A DNA stretch of 64,000 bases from Nostocales cyanobacterium (GCA_004292695.1 RDXV01000001.1:55901-119900), one strand, 5' to 3'. Numbered from the stretch's first letter, positions 55,174 to 64,000 are shown. Translations and numbers: made by a program. The notes: generated by a model not told the origin, from the sequence alone.

Positions 55174-56670
55174 ATGCGTCACTTAATTAAACTTTTTTCT
55201 AACATCCTCACCCCCACAGCAAAACAATTTCATAAAACCCTATCACACCCAGAAATAACCCAAGAAACTGTAAAACAGGAAATTTTTAATCTTTTAATTA
55301 ACAGCGAATACGGTAAAACATTAAAAATCAATTCTATTGATGATTGGCAGCATATACCCATTATAGAATATGATGATATTGCCCATCATTTACAAACGCA
55401 AAATCAACAAATATCACTCACCCCAGAACCGATTTTATTTTATGAAAAAACATCCGGTAGTAGCGGTGCTGTCAAATATATTCCCTATACCCAATCTTTA
55501 CGCAAATCATTTAATCAAATGTTTTGTGTTTGGGCGCATGATTTAATTACCAATGGTCCAAAATTCAACACTGGTAAAATCTATGTTTGTATTTCTCCAC
55601 AATTAAATATAGAAAATTCCACCTTACAAGATGATTTAGATTATTTAGATGGTTGGTTAAAATGGTTTTTACGTTTTTGGTTAGTCATCCCGGAAAAATT
55701 GACAAGTTTAAAAAATGCCAACTCCTTTAAACATCAATTAGCATTAGCTTTATTAAAAGCAGAAAATCTAGAAACTATTTCTATTTGGAGTCCCAGTTTT
55801 TTACAAGTGCAATTACAATATATTCAAGAACATCGAGAGTTATTAAAAACAGAATTACAAAATATGATATCATACCCACGTTTAAAATTATTGGATGAAA
55901 ATAATATTAACTGGGTGGAAATGTGGAAAGAATTAAAATTAATATCCTGTTGGGATAGTGTTAATGCAGCAGATCAAGCATATAATTTAAAAACACAATT
56001 TCCTGGTGTATTAGTGCAAGGTAAAGGACTGTTAGCAACCGAAGCACCAATGACAATTCCCTTAATTCAAGCTGGGGGATATGTACCAGTTTTAGATCAG
56101 GTATTTTTTGAATTTGAAGATGATGATAATAACATCTATAATTTACATGAATTGAATATAAATCAAGAATACAAAATTATCATATCTCAAAAAGGTGGAT
56201 TATATCGTTATCGGATTGGTGATAGAATTAAAGTCACCCATTATTATCACAACACACCTTGTTTACAATTTATTGGTAGAAATCAAACTACCAGCGATTT
56301 AGTCGGGGAAAAATTACAAGAAGATTTTGTAAAAAATGCCATAGAAAAATTAAATTTGCAAAATACAAACTTTAAAAGTTTAGTTCCCGTTGCTGAACCA
56401 CCTCATTATATTTTATTGTTAGATACAGCGACAGAAACACCATCAGTAATTGCGGAAAAGTTAGATCAAATATTATCAGAATCATATCATTATCAACGGG
56501 CGCGAACATTGGGACAATTAGCAAAACCAGAAGTGTTGATTTCTGAGAATATACCGGAAATTTTGGTTAATTATCGTTTAAAAAATGGTGGTGTTTGGGG
56601 AGGAATTAAACATCAAATTTTGGTAAAATCGCCTATTAATAGGGAAGTTTTAGAAGAGATTAAGTCATAG
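55174..56670 (+). CDS. GH3-family acyl-adenylating amide synthetase
   Basis: A 498-residue GH3 protein. Motifs: NSEYGKTLKINSIDDWQHIP (N-terminal family box), ATP-binding EKTSGSSGAVKYIPYT (about 91-106), ATEAPMTIPL in the middle and LYRYRIGDRIKV near residue 345. Plant GH3 enzymes adenylate a carboxylic acid (auxin, jasmonate) and join it to an amino acid; bacterial members are mostly uncharacterised. Last gene of the cluster, so it probably activates the final acid and makes an amide or ester. Convergent with the NACHT gene, with only 8 bp between. Confidence 0.9.
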   Translation: MRHLIKLFSNILTPTAKQFHKTLSHPEITQETVKQEIFNLLINSEYGKTLKINSIDDWQHIPIIEYDDIAHHLQTQNQQISLTPEPILFYEKTSGSSGAVKYIPYTQSLRKSFNQMFCVWAHDLITNGPKFNTGKIYVCISPQLNIENSTLQDDLDYLDGWLKWFLRFWLVIPEKLTSLKNANSFKHQLALALLKAENLETISIWSPSFLQVQLQYIQEHRELLKTELQNMISYPRLKLLDENNINWVEMWKELKLISCWDSVNAADQAYNLKTQFPGVLVQGKGLLATEAPMTIPLIQAGGYVPVLDQVFFEFEDDDNNIYNLHELNINQEYKIIISQKGGLYRYRIGDRIKVTHYYHNTPCLQFIGRNQTTSDLVGEKLQEDFVKNAIEKLNLQNTNFKSLVPVAEPPHYILLLDTATETPSVIAEKLDQILSESYHYQRARTLGQLAKPEVLISENIPEILVNYRLKNGGVWGGIKHQILVKSPINREVLEEIKS

Positions 56671-56678
56671 CTTATGAC

Positions 56679-59129
56679 TCAACTACCAGGAGGTAACAAC
56701 ATCCGCCCCTCTATTGCTTCCCAGATTTCACTGAACACGGACAACGCAGCATCTTTACATTGAATGATTAGGTGATTAGCGTATATATAATTATTTAAAA
56801 ACTTAATTTCTATTGCAGATAAATTCACAATTTCTTGCTTGAGATTAAAAAATTTTAGTAAGGTTTTTGTCAATTTTTCTGCAAAATATTGATGTGATTT
56901 TTCAGATTTTTTGTCATCAGGATTTGCAGCCTTTATTATCATTAATTCAGGAAGTAAGGCAGTTAAATTGATGTTTTTATTATATATTTTAAATTTTTCT
57001 ACCTCTTCAATGTATTCAAGAGATTCATTAATAGATTCGGAGTCAGGGAGAGTAATAGGGAGAGTGATAGGGATGTTGTAGATGTTGGCGATACCGTATG
57101 CGTTGAAGATGGAAAGAGCAAGGTTGTATCCATTGGGGTAGATTAAAGAATTAGCATTGGGATTGGCGTGGAAATTGGCATAGGCGATCGCCACCGCACG
57201 TTTCCCAACTGGTTTATAATTACCTTCAGATCCTACTGTAACTTCTTCTGCCCAATTTAATAAACCTTGTAATTTTGGCGTATTGATGTATTTTTGTGCT
57301 TCCTTTTCCATTAACAACAGCAACTTATCAGCACCACCCCGCATTACTCCAGCAATTAATAGAAATACCTCTTTCCACCTGTTATCTGTCAGGTGTTCAG
57401 TAACTAATTTTTCAACTAAACCGTGATCATAAATATACTGTGCTGTTAAATATTCCTGTAGAGTCAAATGAGAAAAAGAATAAACATCTCTAGCCCGTTC
57501 TACTAAAATTCCTTGTTCAATAGTAATAGCATCCAATAATTTACCAGCATCTAAATTTTTAGGTGCATTATCATTACTAGCTATAAATTTTTGAATTTGA
57601 TTTAACACATCTTGCTGACAAAAGAAAAGTTTATCTGCTGCAAAATTATGATAAGCAATCTCAGCCAACATGATTTTTTCTAAATCTATACCCAGTTGAC
57701 GATAAACAGGTTCATTGGGTAATCTCTTTTCTGCTGCCCATCTTCTCAATAAAATATCTAAGGCATTACTATATAAAGTAGCTCGTTTTTTCGGCAAATC
57801 TTGAGATTCATCATATTCTAAACATAGAAAAGTTAATAATAAGGGTGTTCTAGCTAATTCCTTAGTAGCATCTTCACTATTAATTTTATGCCAGCATTTT
57901 TGGGCAGTACCTAATTTTTTATCAACTTCTGAATAAAACCAGTTATTGATAAACTGTTGAATTTGGGTATCATCAAAATCAGCAATAATAAATTCTTTAA
58001 ATTTATTGAACTTATGCCGATATGCAGCAGTACGGCAAGATATCACAAATTGATTTTGTTTGTAATGCTGAACAAATTCCTGTATTTTATCAATGACTAA
58101 TTCAAAATTTATATTTGGTACTTCGTCTAGACCATCTAATAAAATCAATAATTGTCCTTGTCGTAATACTTGATTAGTAAATTCTTTTGCTAATGGTAAA
58201 TTACAAGATACAAATTCTTGCTGAAGAATATCGTAAATATCAACTTTATCTGTAGTAAATTGTTTGAGTTCTATTAAAACTGGAATATATTCACCTGCAA
58301 TTTTACTAGACTTACCTTTAAGTGCTTCTAGTCCTATTTTTCTTAAAAATGTAGACTTACCCGCACCCGGTTGTCCCAATATCATTAAATGTTGATATTC
58401 ATTAGCAATTTTTATTCCATCTTGTCTTGTAGATTTTTCATTAGTCAATCTAGAACTAACGTTTTGACGATAATTTTTTTCTAATGCTATTAATGATTCA
58501 AATTTTCCAATCTCATCCGGTTGTAAACATTGAACTTCTGTATAAATATCATCTAAATTTACAGGTTGTGACATTCCCAAAACTCGCAACCGATTATAGC
58601 GTTTTTGATAATTCAGAATATATTGTTTAGATGCCTGATAAATTAATTTTTTGGTTTTCTCATCTAACTCAATTCCTGAATTTTGAATATACTTAATATA
58701 CAATTCTGCAAAATGATTAACTGCTTCATCAGGGGCAATTTCTGGTAATCCTACAAGTTGGTCTAAACTCACATGATTAACACCAGATAATTCTAATGAG
58801 CGTAATATATCCGTTGCTGAACCTTCAACAACTAAAACCCGGCTCATTGTCCCGCCCTGCATTGTTAAAGATAGTTTTTGTAACTCTTGAATTGTATCAC
58901 CAAGAACCTGAGAAATTTGATTTTTTCGCTGTTCAATTAATGCTTGTCTGTAAGCTAGAGGTGATGGAAAATCCGCAGGTTTAATATTTACAACATTTTG
59001 ATTATTCCTGAGTTTATGTTCATCACCCAAGGTCATAATTACCCGCATTTTTTCATCACCTCTGGCATTCATTAAAGCCTCTTCTAGCAAAGGATCAATT
59101 TTAGCAATGTGGTTTTCTTTAAGGTTCAT
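56679..59129 (-). CDS. NACHT-family STAND NTPase with a subtilase-propeptide-like N terminus
   Basis: An 816-residue bacterial NLR-like protein. Residues about 25-130 look like an inhibitor-I9/subtilase propeptide domain (MRVIMTLGDEHKL, then RVLVVEGSATDILRSLELSG and VNHVSLDQLVGLPE). A helical segment with RYNRLRVLGMSQPVNLDDIY follows. NACHT motifs: Walker A GQPGAGKST (252-260), Walker B LLILLDGLDEV (about 327-337), sensor FVISCRTAAY. The C-terminal third is helical without classic LRR or TPR repeats. It overlaps the protease gene by 11 bases. NACHT proteins of this type act in phage defence or programmed cell death; here this is inference. Confidence 0.85.
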   Translation of the reverse strand: MNLKENHIAKIDPLLEEALMNARGDEKMRVIMTLGDEHKLRNNQNVVNIKPADFPSPLAYRQALIEQRKNQISQVLGDTIQELQKLSLTMQGGTMSRVLVVEGSATDILRSLELSGVNHVSLDQLVGLPEIAPDEAVNHFAELYIKYIQNSGIELDEKTKKLIYQASKQYILNYQKRYNRLRVLGMSQPVNLDDIYTEVQCLQPDEIGKFESLIALEKNYRQNVSSRLTNEKSTRQDGIKIANEYQHLMILGQPGAGKSTFLRKIGLEALKGKSSKIAGEYIPVLIELKQFTTDKVDIYDILQQEFVSCNLPLAKEFTNQVLRQGQLLILLDGLDEVPNINFELVIDKIQEFVQHYKQNQFVISCRTAAYRHKFNKFKEFIIADFDDTQIQQFINNWFYSEVDKKLGTAQKCWHKINSEDATKELARTPLLLTFLCLEYDESQDLPKKRATLYSNALDILLRRWAAEKRLPNEPVYRQLGIDLEKIMLAEIAYHNFAADKLFFCQQDVLNQIQKFIASNDNAPKNLDAGKLLDAITIEQGILVERARDVYSFSHLTLQEYLTAQYIYDHGLVEKLVTEHLTDNRWKEVFLLIAGVMRGGADKLLLLMEKEAQKYINTPKLQGLLNWAEEVTVGSEGNYKPVGKRAVAIAYANFHANPNANSLIYPNGYNLALSIFNAYGIANIYNIPITLPITLPDSESINESLEYIEEVEKFKIYNKNINLTALLPELMIIKAANPDDKKSEKSHQYFAEKLTKTLLKFFNLKQEIVNLSAIEIKFLNNYIYANHLIIQCKDAALSVFSEIWEAIEGRMLLPPGS

Positions 59130-60339
59130 ATAGTGCTTTTGGTACTTGAACTAAACCTTTACCTTGGCGTTTTTCATCCAGTCCTAAATCTTGACAGTTT
59201 GTGAGAATTTCATCTAATAAATCTAGCACTGAGATATTTTTATTATACTTCTCTAATATTAAAGCTGCTACACCAGAAACAATTGGTGTGGCCATAGATG
59301 TACCATTCCACGCTTCATAACCTCCACCTAAGACAGATGAATAAATGCTTTCTCCCGGTGCAACTACATAGGGAACATTATAAGATTGATATTCATTTAT
59401 GATGGTAGTGTTACCGCTAAAAGATGCAACTTTATTTTTATGATTGATAGCACCTACGGAAAGTGAACCTTGACAATTTCCTGGTGTCCGAGAACGGTTA
59501 AATCCATCATTACCAACAGCACAAATAGGCAGTAAACCCACAGCTATTAAGTCATCAATTAAAGAATTAAATAGTTCAAAATAACCTGGTGGTAAAGAAA
59601 GTTCACCCGCAGAAATATTAACTATATTAATTTCTGGTTGTAATGCTAACCAATCGAACCAAGATATCCAATCTGAAAGATTACATACACCATTTGGAAA
59701 CATAATACTGTTGATGATTTGCGCTTCTGGTGCAACACCAACTTGATTTCCACAAATTAAACCAGCAACATGAGTACCATGTCCAACTGTATCTTCAAAT
59801 GGTACGGTTTGAATTTCTTGGGTTCGGGGATTTAAACGATAAGATTCAATAATTTTACCTTTAATTTCTGGGTGGTTGGCATCTATCCCAGAATCGAGAA
59901 CTGCAACATTTATTCCTTTACCTGTACCTGTAAATCCTTGCTGATGTGCAGTGATTAAAGATATGGCTTTTAAATGCCAAATATCATCTATATTTATTGT
60001 ATCTTTTTTACCTGTTAAATTTTTTTCTGGTTGAATTAATTGTATTGGCACATCACGTAAAATTAAAGCATTAGGTAAATCTTGACGTATTTGTTCAACT
60101 TCTTCATCAGGTATATCAACAACTTTAGAACCTGTAATATTTGAGTAGGTGGGATATTTGGTAATATTTTCCGTATCTTCTAAATAACTGGTAATTTCTT
60201 GATATACAGAATCTTCTTGCCAAAAATTCACCACTTCTGCAACTTGTGAAGGACGACTTTCACTGGTAAATTTTCTCGATGCTAATTTCAGAGAACGCGC
60301 TACCGATGTTTTCTGAGGACGAATAATGTAAACACCCAT
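59119..60339 (-). CDS. Subtilisin-like serine protease (S8) paired with the NACHT gene
   Basis: A 406-residue subtilase without signal peptide, so probably cytoplasmic. Catalytic triad: Asp149 in VAVLDSGIDANHPE, His187 in GHGTHVAGL, Ser348 in NGTSMATP; oxyanion Asn277 in AVGNDG. Residues about 70-105 (VVDIPDEEVEQIRQDLPN, then LILRDVP) resemble the end of a propeptide. The start at 60339 has CAGGAG seven to twelve bases upstream; a longer frame from 60399 is unlikely. First gene of a two-gene unit with the NACHT NTPase. Confidence 0.9.
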   Translation of the reverse strand: MGVYIIRPQKTSVARSLKLASRKFTSESRPSQVAEVVNFWQEDSVYQEITSYLEDTENITKYPTYSNITGSKVVDIPDEEVEQIRQDLPNALILRDVPIQLIQPEKNLTGKKDTINIDDIWHLKAISLITAHQQGFTGTGKGINVAVLDSGIDANHPEIKGKIIESYRLNPRTQEIQTVPFEDTVGHGTHVAGLICGNQVGVAPEAQIINSIMFPNGVCNLSDWISWFDWLALQPEINIVNISAGELSLPPGYFELFNSLIDDLIAVGLLPICAVGNDGFNRSRTPGNCQGSLSVGAINHKNKVASFSGNTTIINEYQSYNVPYVVAPGESIYSSVLGGGYEAWNGTSMATPIVSGVAALILEKYNKNISVLDLLDEILTNCQDLGLDEKRQGKGLVQVPKALYEP

Positions 60340-60469
60340 GAAATACTCCTGACACCCACTTATATGATAAACACTGGTATTAGCCCATATTATAGTCATC
60401 GTATGGGATTATCCGTGAATATGTCACAAAATTAAGTAAATCCTGATTATCTAGAAATTAAACCCCACC

Positions 60470-61240
60470 ATGACCACCAAAACCACCTTTAACTCCTGGA
60501 TAACCTGTCCTCAACCCAACCCCAACGCAAAAATCCGCCTATTCTGCTTACCCTACGCAGGAGGTAGCGCTGTCATATTTCATAAATGGTCAAAAAACCT
60601 ACCTCAAACCATCGAAGTATGTCCCATAGAAATACCAGGGAGAGGAAGACAAATTACATTACCGCCCCATACAAAAATGAAGTCATTAGTAGCAGAAATA
60701 GCAACAAAAATCATCCCCTTTCTAGATAAACCCTTTGCTATTTTTGGTCATAGTATGGGCGCACAAGTCAGTTTTGAATTAGCTCGTTTATTGCGTTCAG
60801 ATTATAATTTACAACCCATACATTTATTTATCTCTGGACGTAAAGCCCCCCAAATAAATTCTACCAAAAGAGATATTTATAACTTACCGGATCAAGAATT
60901 TTGGCAAGAAGTCAGTAAACTCAATGGGACTCCTAATGAAGTCATAGAAAATGCCGAAATGATAGAACTATTTTTACCCATTCTGAGAGCAGACTTTACA
61001 GCATTAGAAACCCATATTCACACAAACCAGCAACCTTTTAATTTTCCTATCAGTGTTTTTGGAGGTTTACAAGATACAGGAATTACCCAACATCAACTAG
61101 AAGCATGGAAAGAACACACCACCTCAGATTTTTCTGTACAAATGCTAGAAGGTAATCACTTCTTTCTCCGTGAAAGCGAAAAGAATTTATTACATCAAAT
61201 CACCCACAAACTGCGTAAACATTCCCCGCTTGACATTTAA
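60470..61240 (+). CDS. Type II (editing) thioesterase
   Basis: A 256-residue alpha/beta hydrolase of the GrsT/SrfAD family: RLFCLPYAGGSAVIFHKWS, VCPIEIPGRGRQ, catalytic Ser in FGHSMGAQVSFEL (about residue 95), Asp in VFGGLQDTGI and His in EGNHFFLRE. These enzymes clear mis-primed carrier proteins of NRPS/PKS lines. No NRPS or PKS gene lies in the window. The 5' part uses many C-ending codons (ACC, AAC), unlike most neighbours. Divergent from the protease-NACHT unit; it could serve a distant assembly line. Confidence 0.9.
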   Translation: MTTKTTFNSWITCPQPNPNAKIRLFCLPYAGGSAVIFHKWSKNLPQTIEVCPIEIPGRGRQITLPPHTKMKSLVAEIATKIIPFLDKPFAIFGHSMGAQVSFELARLLRSDYNLQPIHLFISGRKAPQINSTKRDIYNLPDQEFWQEVSKLNGTPNEVIENAEMIELFLPILRADFTALETHIHTNQQPFNFPISVFGGLQDTGITQHQLEAWKEHTTSDFSVQMLEGNHFFLRESEKNLLHQITHKLRKHSPLDI

Positions 61241-61267
61241 TCAATACTTTATATAGTAGATATCTTA

Positions 61268-61293
61268 GGAGGTTTAGCACTGCTAAACCCCTC
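61268..61293 (+). terminator. GGTTTAGCA palindrome after the thioesterase gene
   Basis: GAGGTTTAGCA and TGCTAAACCCCTC form a stable hairpin 28 bp after the stop codon, with no long T-run. The same dispersed palindrome is at 38970. Confidence 0.5.
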
Positions 61294-61320
61294 ACATAAA
61301 ATATAATTTATTACCTGTAC

Positions 61321-61557
61321 CTAAAACCTGAATATAAATTTTCTGGAAACAAAAAACACCTTAGACATTCTCAAATAAATACTAACTTTATCACTATCTA
61401 AAGATAGATTTTTTATGAATTTTAACTGCTCAAAATATCCAAAAGATAGAATAATTATAGGTACGGCTATTGCTATCTCTATAGCTATAAAACCGAACAT
61501 ACTAAATTCCAGACTTAGTGTTATTGTTAATTTAGGAAGCAAAAGATAAAGCTTCAC
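61321..61557 (-). CDS. Possible small membrane protein
   Basis: A 78-residue ORF with one long hydrophobic stretch (about 18-42) and a basic C-terminal half. No family recognised and no strong ribosome binding site, so it could be non-coding. Confidence 0.35.
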   Translation of the reverse strand: MKLYLLLPKLTITLSLEFSMFGFIAIEIAIAVPIIILSFGYFEQLKFIKNLSLDSDKVSIYLRMSKVFFVSRKFIFRF

Positions 61558-61670
61558 TCAGTCAGAGATTTAAGAATAAATTACTACCATTGTTTGCCAT
61601 CTGTGAAGCTAGAAATTAAGCCTCCTCAAAATAAATAGAAAATAAATAGAGCATTTTCAAGGAGATAGAT

Positions 61671-62165
61671 ATGGCATTAGTTCGTTGGGACCCTATCCGT
61701 GATCTTGAACGTTTTGAACCATTCCGTGAACTAGAACGCTGGGACCCATTCCATGAAATGGATACCTTACAACGGCGGATGAGTCGCTTATTTGAAAGAA
61801 TGTTACCTACAGATGGTGGTGAAAGAACAGGTATTACTTTTGTTCCTGTTGCTGAACTAGAAGAAACAGATAATGCCTTTAAATTAAAACTAGAAATACC
61901 CGGTTTGGAACGCAAAGATATTAATGTAGAAGTAACTCCCGAAGCAGTTTCTATTAGTGGAGAAAGAAAATCAGAAACCACAACCGAAAGGGAAGGTTAT
62001 ACCCGTTCCGAATTTCGTTATGGTAAATTCCAAAGGATAATTCCTTTACCTTCCACCGTCAAACATGAAGAAGTTAACGCAGAATATAAAGACGGTATTT
62101 TGCGTTTAACTTTGCCAAAAGCAGAACCAGAGAAACAAAAATCTTTCAAAGTTAATCTCGGTTAA
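61671..62165 (+). CDS. Small heat shock protein Hsp20 (class A, cyanobacterial HspA-like)
   Basis: A 164-residue alpha-crystallin-domain chaperone. The N-terminal arm is MALVRWDPIRDLERFEPFRE with a repeated RWDP/ERWDPFHEMD pattern. The crystallin domain (about 55-150) ends KDGILRLTLPKAE. It holds unfolded proteins and, in cyanobacteria, protects thylakoid membranes and phycobilisomes. AAGGAGA precedes the ATG. It stands upstream of dnaK, 302 bp away, a sensible chaperone pairing. Confidence 0.93.
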   Translation: MALVRWDPIRDLERFEPFRELERWDPFHEMDTLQRRMSRLFERMLPTDGGERTGITFVPVAELEETDNAFKLKLEIPGLERKDINVEVTPEAVSISGERKSETTTEREGYTRSEFRYGKFQRIIPLPSTVKHEEVNAEYKDGILRLTLPKAEPEKQKSFKVNLG

Positions 62166-62467
62166 TTTTTTAGCTATTAGTTATCAGTATTCAGCTATCA
62201 GCCATCAGCCTATTTTTATCGTTTTTTCTCGTTCCCATACTCTGTATAGGAATGAATTATAAAGGCTCTGCTTTTATTTATAACAAAGTTAGAAAATAGA
62301 GTTATAAACTCTATCAAAGCATTCCCAGTCTGAGACCGGGAACGAGATATCAAAGCATTCCCAGTCTGAGACCGGGAACGAGATAAACTTTCTATTAAAA
62401 GCCGATAGCTGATAGCTGATTACTGACTGCTGACTAAAAAACTTCTACTCAATTCCAGGGGGAAACT
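62166..62467. repeat. Repeat-rich gap between hsp20 and dnaK
   Basis: Contains TTATCAGT/CAGCTATCAGCC units just after hsp20 (62170-62211), then an inverted partner with TCTCGTTCCCATACTC (62228-62255), then a 36-bp unit in exact tandem at 62313-62348 and 62349-62384 (ATTCCCAGTCTGAGACC... GGGAACGAGAT). The stretch before dnaK has GATAGCTGATAGCTG repeats (62403-62431). No CIRCE element (TTAGCACTC-N9-GAGTGCTAA) is present. Confidence 0.8.
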
Positions 62468-64000
62468 ATGGCAAAGGTAGTAGGAATTGACTTAGGAACT
62501 ACTAATTCTTGTGTTGCTGTCATCGAAGGTGGGCAACCTTTAGTAATAGGTAATTCAGAAGGACAACGTATTACGCCTTCAGTGGTAGCTTACACAAAAA
62601 CAGGTGAACGTTTAGTAGGTCAAATTGCCCGCAGACAGGCAGTAATGAACCCAGAAAATACATTTTATTCTGTGAAACGTTTCATAGGTAGAAAACATGA
62701 AGAAATTACCCATGAAGCTACAGAAGTTTCTTATCAAACAGTGCGAGATAGTAACGGCAATGTAAAACTTAATTGTCCCGCAGTAAAAAAACAATTTGCA
62801 CCAGAAGAAATTTCCTCCCAAGTTCTCAGAAAGTTAGTTGATGATGCTAGTAAATATTTAGGAGAAAAAGTCACAAAAGCAGTAATTACTGTTCCTGCTT
62901 ATTTTAATGATTCCCAAAGACAAGCTACAAAAGATGCAGGAAAAATTGCAGGTTTAGAAGTTCTCCGCATTATCAATGAACCAACCGCCGCAGCTTTAGC
63001 CTATGGTTTAGATAAAAAACAAAATGAAACTATTTTAGTATTTGATCTGGGAGGAGGTACATTTGATGTTTCTATTTTGGAAGTTGGAGATGGAGTTTTT
63101 GAAGTTAAATCTACCAGTGGGGATACCCATTTAGGTGGTGATGACTTTGATAAAAAAATTGTTGATTGGTTAGCTAATGAATTTAAAACTAATGAAGGTA
63201 TTGATTTAAGAAAAGATAAACAAGCACTACAAAGACTAACTGAAGCCGCAGAAAAAGCAAAAATTGAACTTTCTAGTACCACTCAAACTAATATTAATTT
63301 ACCCTTTATTACAGCTACTCAAACTGGTCCAAAACATTTAGATATGACATTAACCAGGGCAAGGTTTGAGGAAATGATTTCTGATCTTTTAGATCGTTGT
63401 CGTCAACCAGTTACCCAAGCTTTACAAGATGCTAAATTAACTAATGCTCAACTTGATGAAGTAGTATTAGTTGGTGGTTCTACTCGCATTCCTGCTGTGC
63501 AAAAATTAGTAAAAACAATGACAGGAAAAGAACCATGTCAAGGTGTCAATCCTGATGAAGTTGTGGCGGTAGGTGCTGCTATTCAAGCTGGTGTTTTATC
63601 CGGTGAAGTTAAGGATATTTTACTTTTGGATGTCACACCTTTATCTTTAGGTGTGGAAACCCTTGGAGGTGTGATGACTAAAATTATTGGTAGAAATACC
63701 ACTATTCCTGTGAAGAAATCAGAGATTTTTTCTACTGCTACAGATGGTCAAAGTAATGTAGAAATTCATGTTTTACAAGGTGAGAGAGAATTAGCTAAAA
63801 ATAATAAAAGTTTAGGTAATTTTCGCTTAGATGGTATTCCTTCCGCTCCCAGAGGTGTACCCCAAATTGAGGTAACTTTTGACATTGATGCTAATGGTAT
63901 TTTATCGGTTACTGCAAAAGATAAAGCTACTAATAAACAGCAATCAATTTCTATTACTGGTGCTTCTACCCTTGATAAACAAGATGTAGAAAAAATGGTC
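62468..64000 (+). CDS. dnaK: Chaperone DnaK (Hsp70), 3' end beyond the window
   Basis: 511 codons of DnaK are visible from the ATG at 62468 (preceded by AGGGGGAAACT). The N-terminal ATPase domain is intact: [66 protein letters not shown]. The linker [19 protein letters not shown] and part of the substrate-binding domain follow. The gene continues past 64000. It is one of several dnaK paralogues expected in a cyanobacterium; which one cannot be told here. Confidence 0.97.
   Translation, partial: MAKVVGIDLGTTNSCVAVIEGGQPLVIGNSEGQRITPSVVAYTKTGERLVGQIARRQAVMNPENTFYSVKRFIGRKHEEITHEATEVSYQTVRDSNGNVKLNCPAVKKQFAPEEISSQVLRKLVDDASKYLGEKVTKAVITVPAYFNDSQRQATKDAGKIAGLEVLRIINEPTAAALAYGLDKKQNETILVFDLGGGTFDVSILEVGDGVFEVKSTSGDTHLGGDDFDKKIVDWLANEFKTNEGIDLRKDKQALQRLTEAAEKAKIELSSTTQTNINLPFITATQTGPKHLDMTLTRARFEEMISDLLDRCRQPVTQALQDAKLTNAQLDEVVLVGGSTRIPAVQKLVKTMTGKEPCQGVNPDEVVAVGAAIQAGVLSGEVKDILLLDVTPLSLGVETLGGVMTKIIGRNTTIPVKKSEIFSTATDGQSNVEIHVLQGERELAKNNKSLGNFRLDGIPSAPRGVPQIEVTFDIDANGILSVTAKDKATNKQQSISITGASTLDKQDVEKMV

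Noticed and set aside
46118..56670. Saxitoxin-type cluster, suggested by several Rieske oxygenases
   Set aside because: No SxtA-like PKS, amidinotransferase or carbamoyltransferase genes are present, and the Rieske proteins differ from SxtT and SxtH as I know them.
62313..62384. Second CRISPR array suspected from two 36-bp repeats
   Set aside because: The units touch with no spacer and are palindromic with an inverted relative nearby; this is a dispersed repeat.
62385..62467. CIRCE/HrcA operator before dnaK
   Set aside because: No TTAGCACTC-N9-GAGTGCTAA inverted repeat is present; only GATAGCTG-type repeats.

Overview
The window comes from a filamentous, heterocyst-forming cyanobacterium of the Nostocales. 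The evidence is a cyanobacterial bidirectional NiFe hydrogenase (hox) locus, a HetP-family heterocyst regulator, HIP1 octamers (GCGATCGC) scattered through genes, heptanucleotide tandem repeats (STRR) in many gaps, low GC content, and thylakoid and carotenoid proteins. Dolichospermum, Anabaena or Aphanizomenon relatives are plausible, but the genus is inferred and not proven.

Layout. 0-5 kb: a PD-(D/E)XK protein, a dihaem cytochrome c and secA. 5-8.3 kb: a small conflict island with a PIN-HEPN fusion, a DUF2281/UPF0175/DUF3368 toxin-antitoxin set, an orphan HigA-like antitoxin and a decayed second copy of the DUF2281 gene. 8.4-10.8 kb: DUF58, BON-domain and ilvN genes. 11.2-18.9 kb: a universal stress protein followed by hoxEFU, two accessory genes, hoxY, a CBS gene and hoxH, with heptamer arrays in nearly every gap. 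20.1-23.5 kb: hoxW and an ADP-forming acetyl-CoA synthetase/acetyltransferase fusion. 23.6-23.9 kb: a one-spacer CRISPR array with leader and promoter but no cas genes. 24-27 kb: small metabolic and membrane genes and a HetP-family gene. 27.1-34 kb: a phosphatase-like gene divergent from pyruvate:ferredoxin oxidoreductase (PFOR), then a dihydroorotate dehydrogenase-like gene and pfkA. 34-46 kb: murT, a thylakoid PSI accumulation factor, an acyltransferase, a carotenoid oxygenase, a glycosyltransferase, an amidohydrolase and several unknowns. 46.1-56.7 kb: a dense run of iron-dependent oxidative enzymes ending in a GH3-type acyl-adenylating enzyme, which looks like an uncharacterised biosynthetic cluster. 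56.7-60.3 kb: a subtilisin-like protease overlapping a NACHT NTPase. 60.5-64 kb: a type II thioesterase, hsp20 and the start of dnaK.

How it works together. The 11-34 kb region reads as a dark fermentation island. PfkA feeds glycolysis. PFOR makes acetyl-CoA and reduced ferredoxin. The ADP-forming synthetase can turn acetyl-CoA into acetate plus ATP. Hox disposes of electrons as H2, and HoxW matures HoxH. One identical 17-base sequence, CCTCACAAGTTCCTCAA (a CCTCA direct repeat 11 bp apart), lies 87-150 bp upstream of four transcription units here (usp-hox, hoxW-acetyl-CoA synthetase, PFOR and the divergent phosphatase gene), always pointing at the gene. I saw it nowhere else in the window. 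It is the best candidate for an undescribed regulatory signal. The other two standout systems are the oxidative cluster and the protease-NACHT pair.
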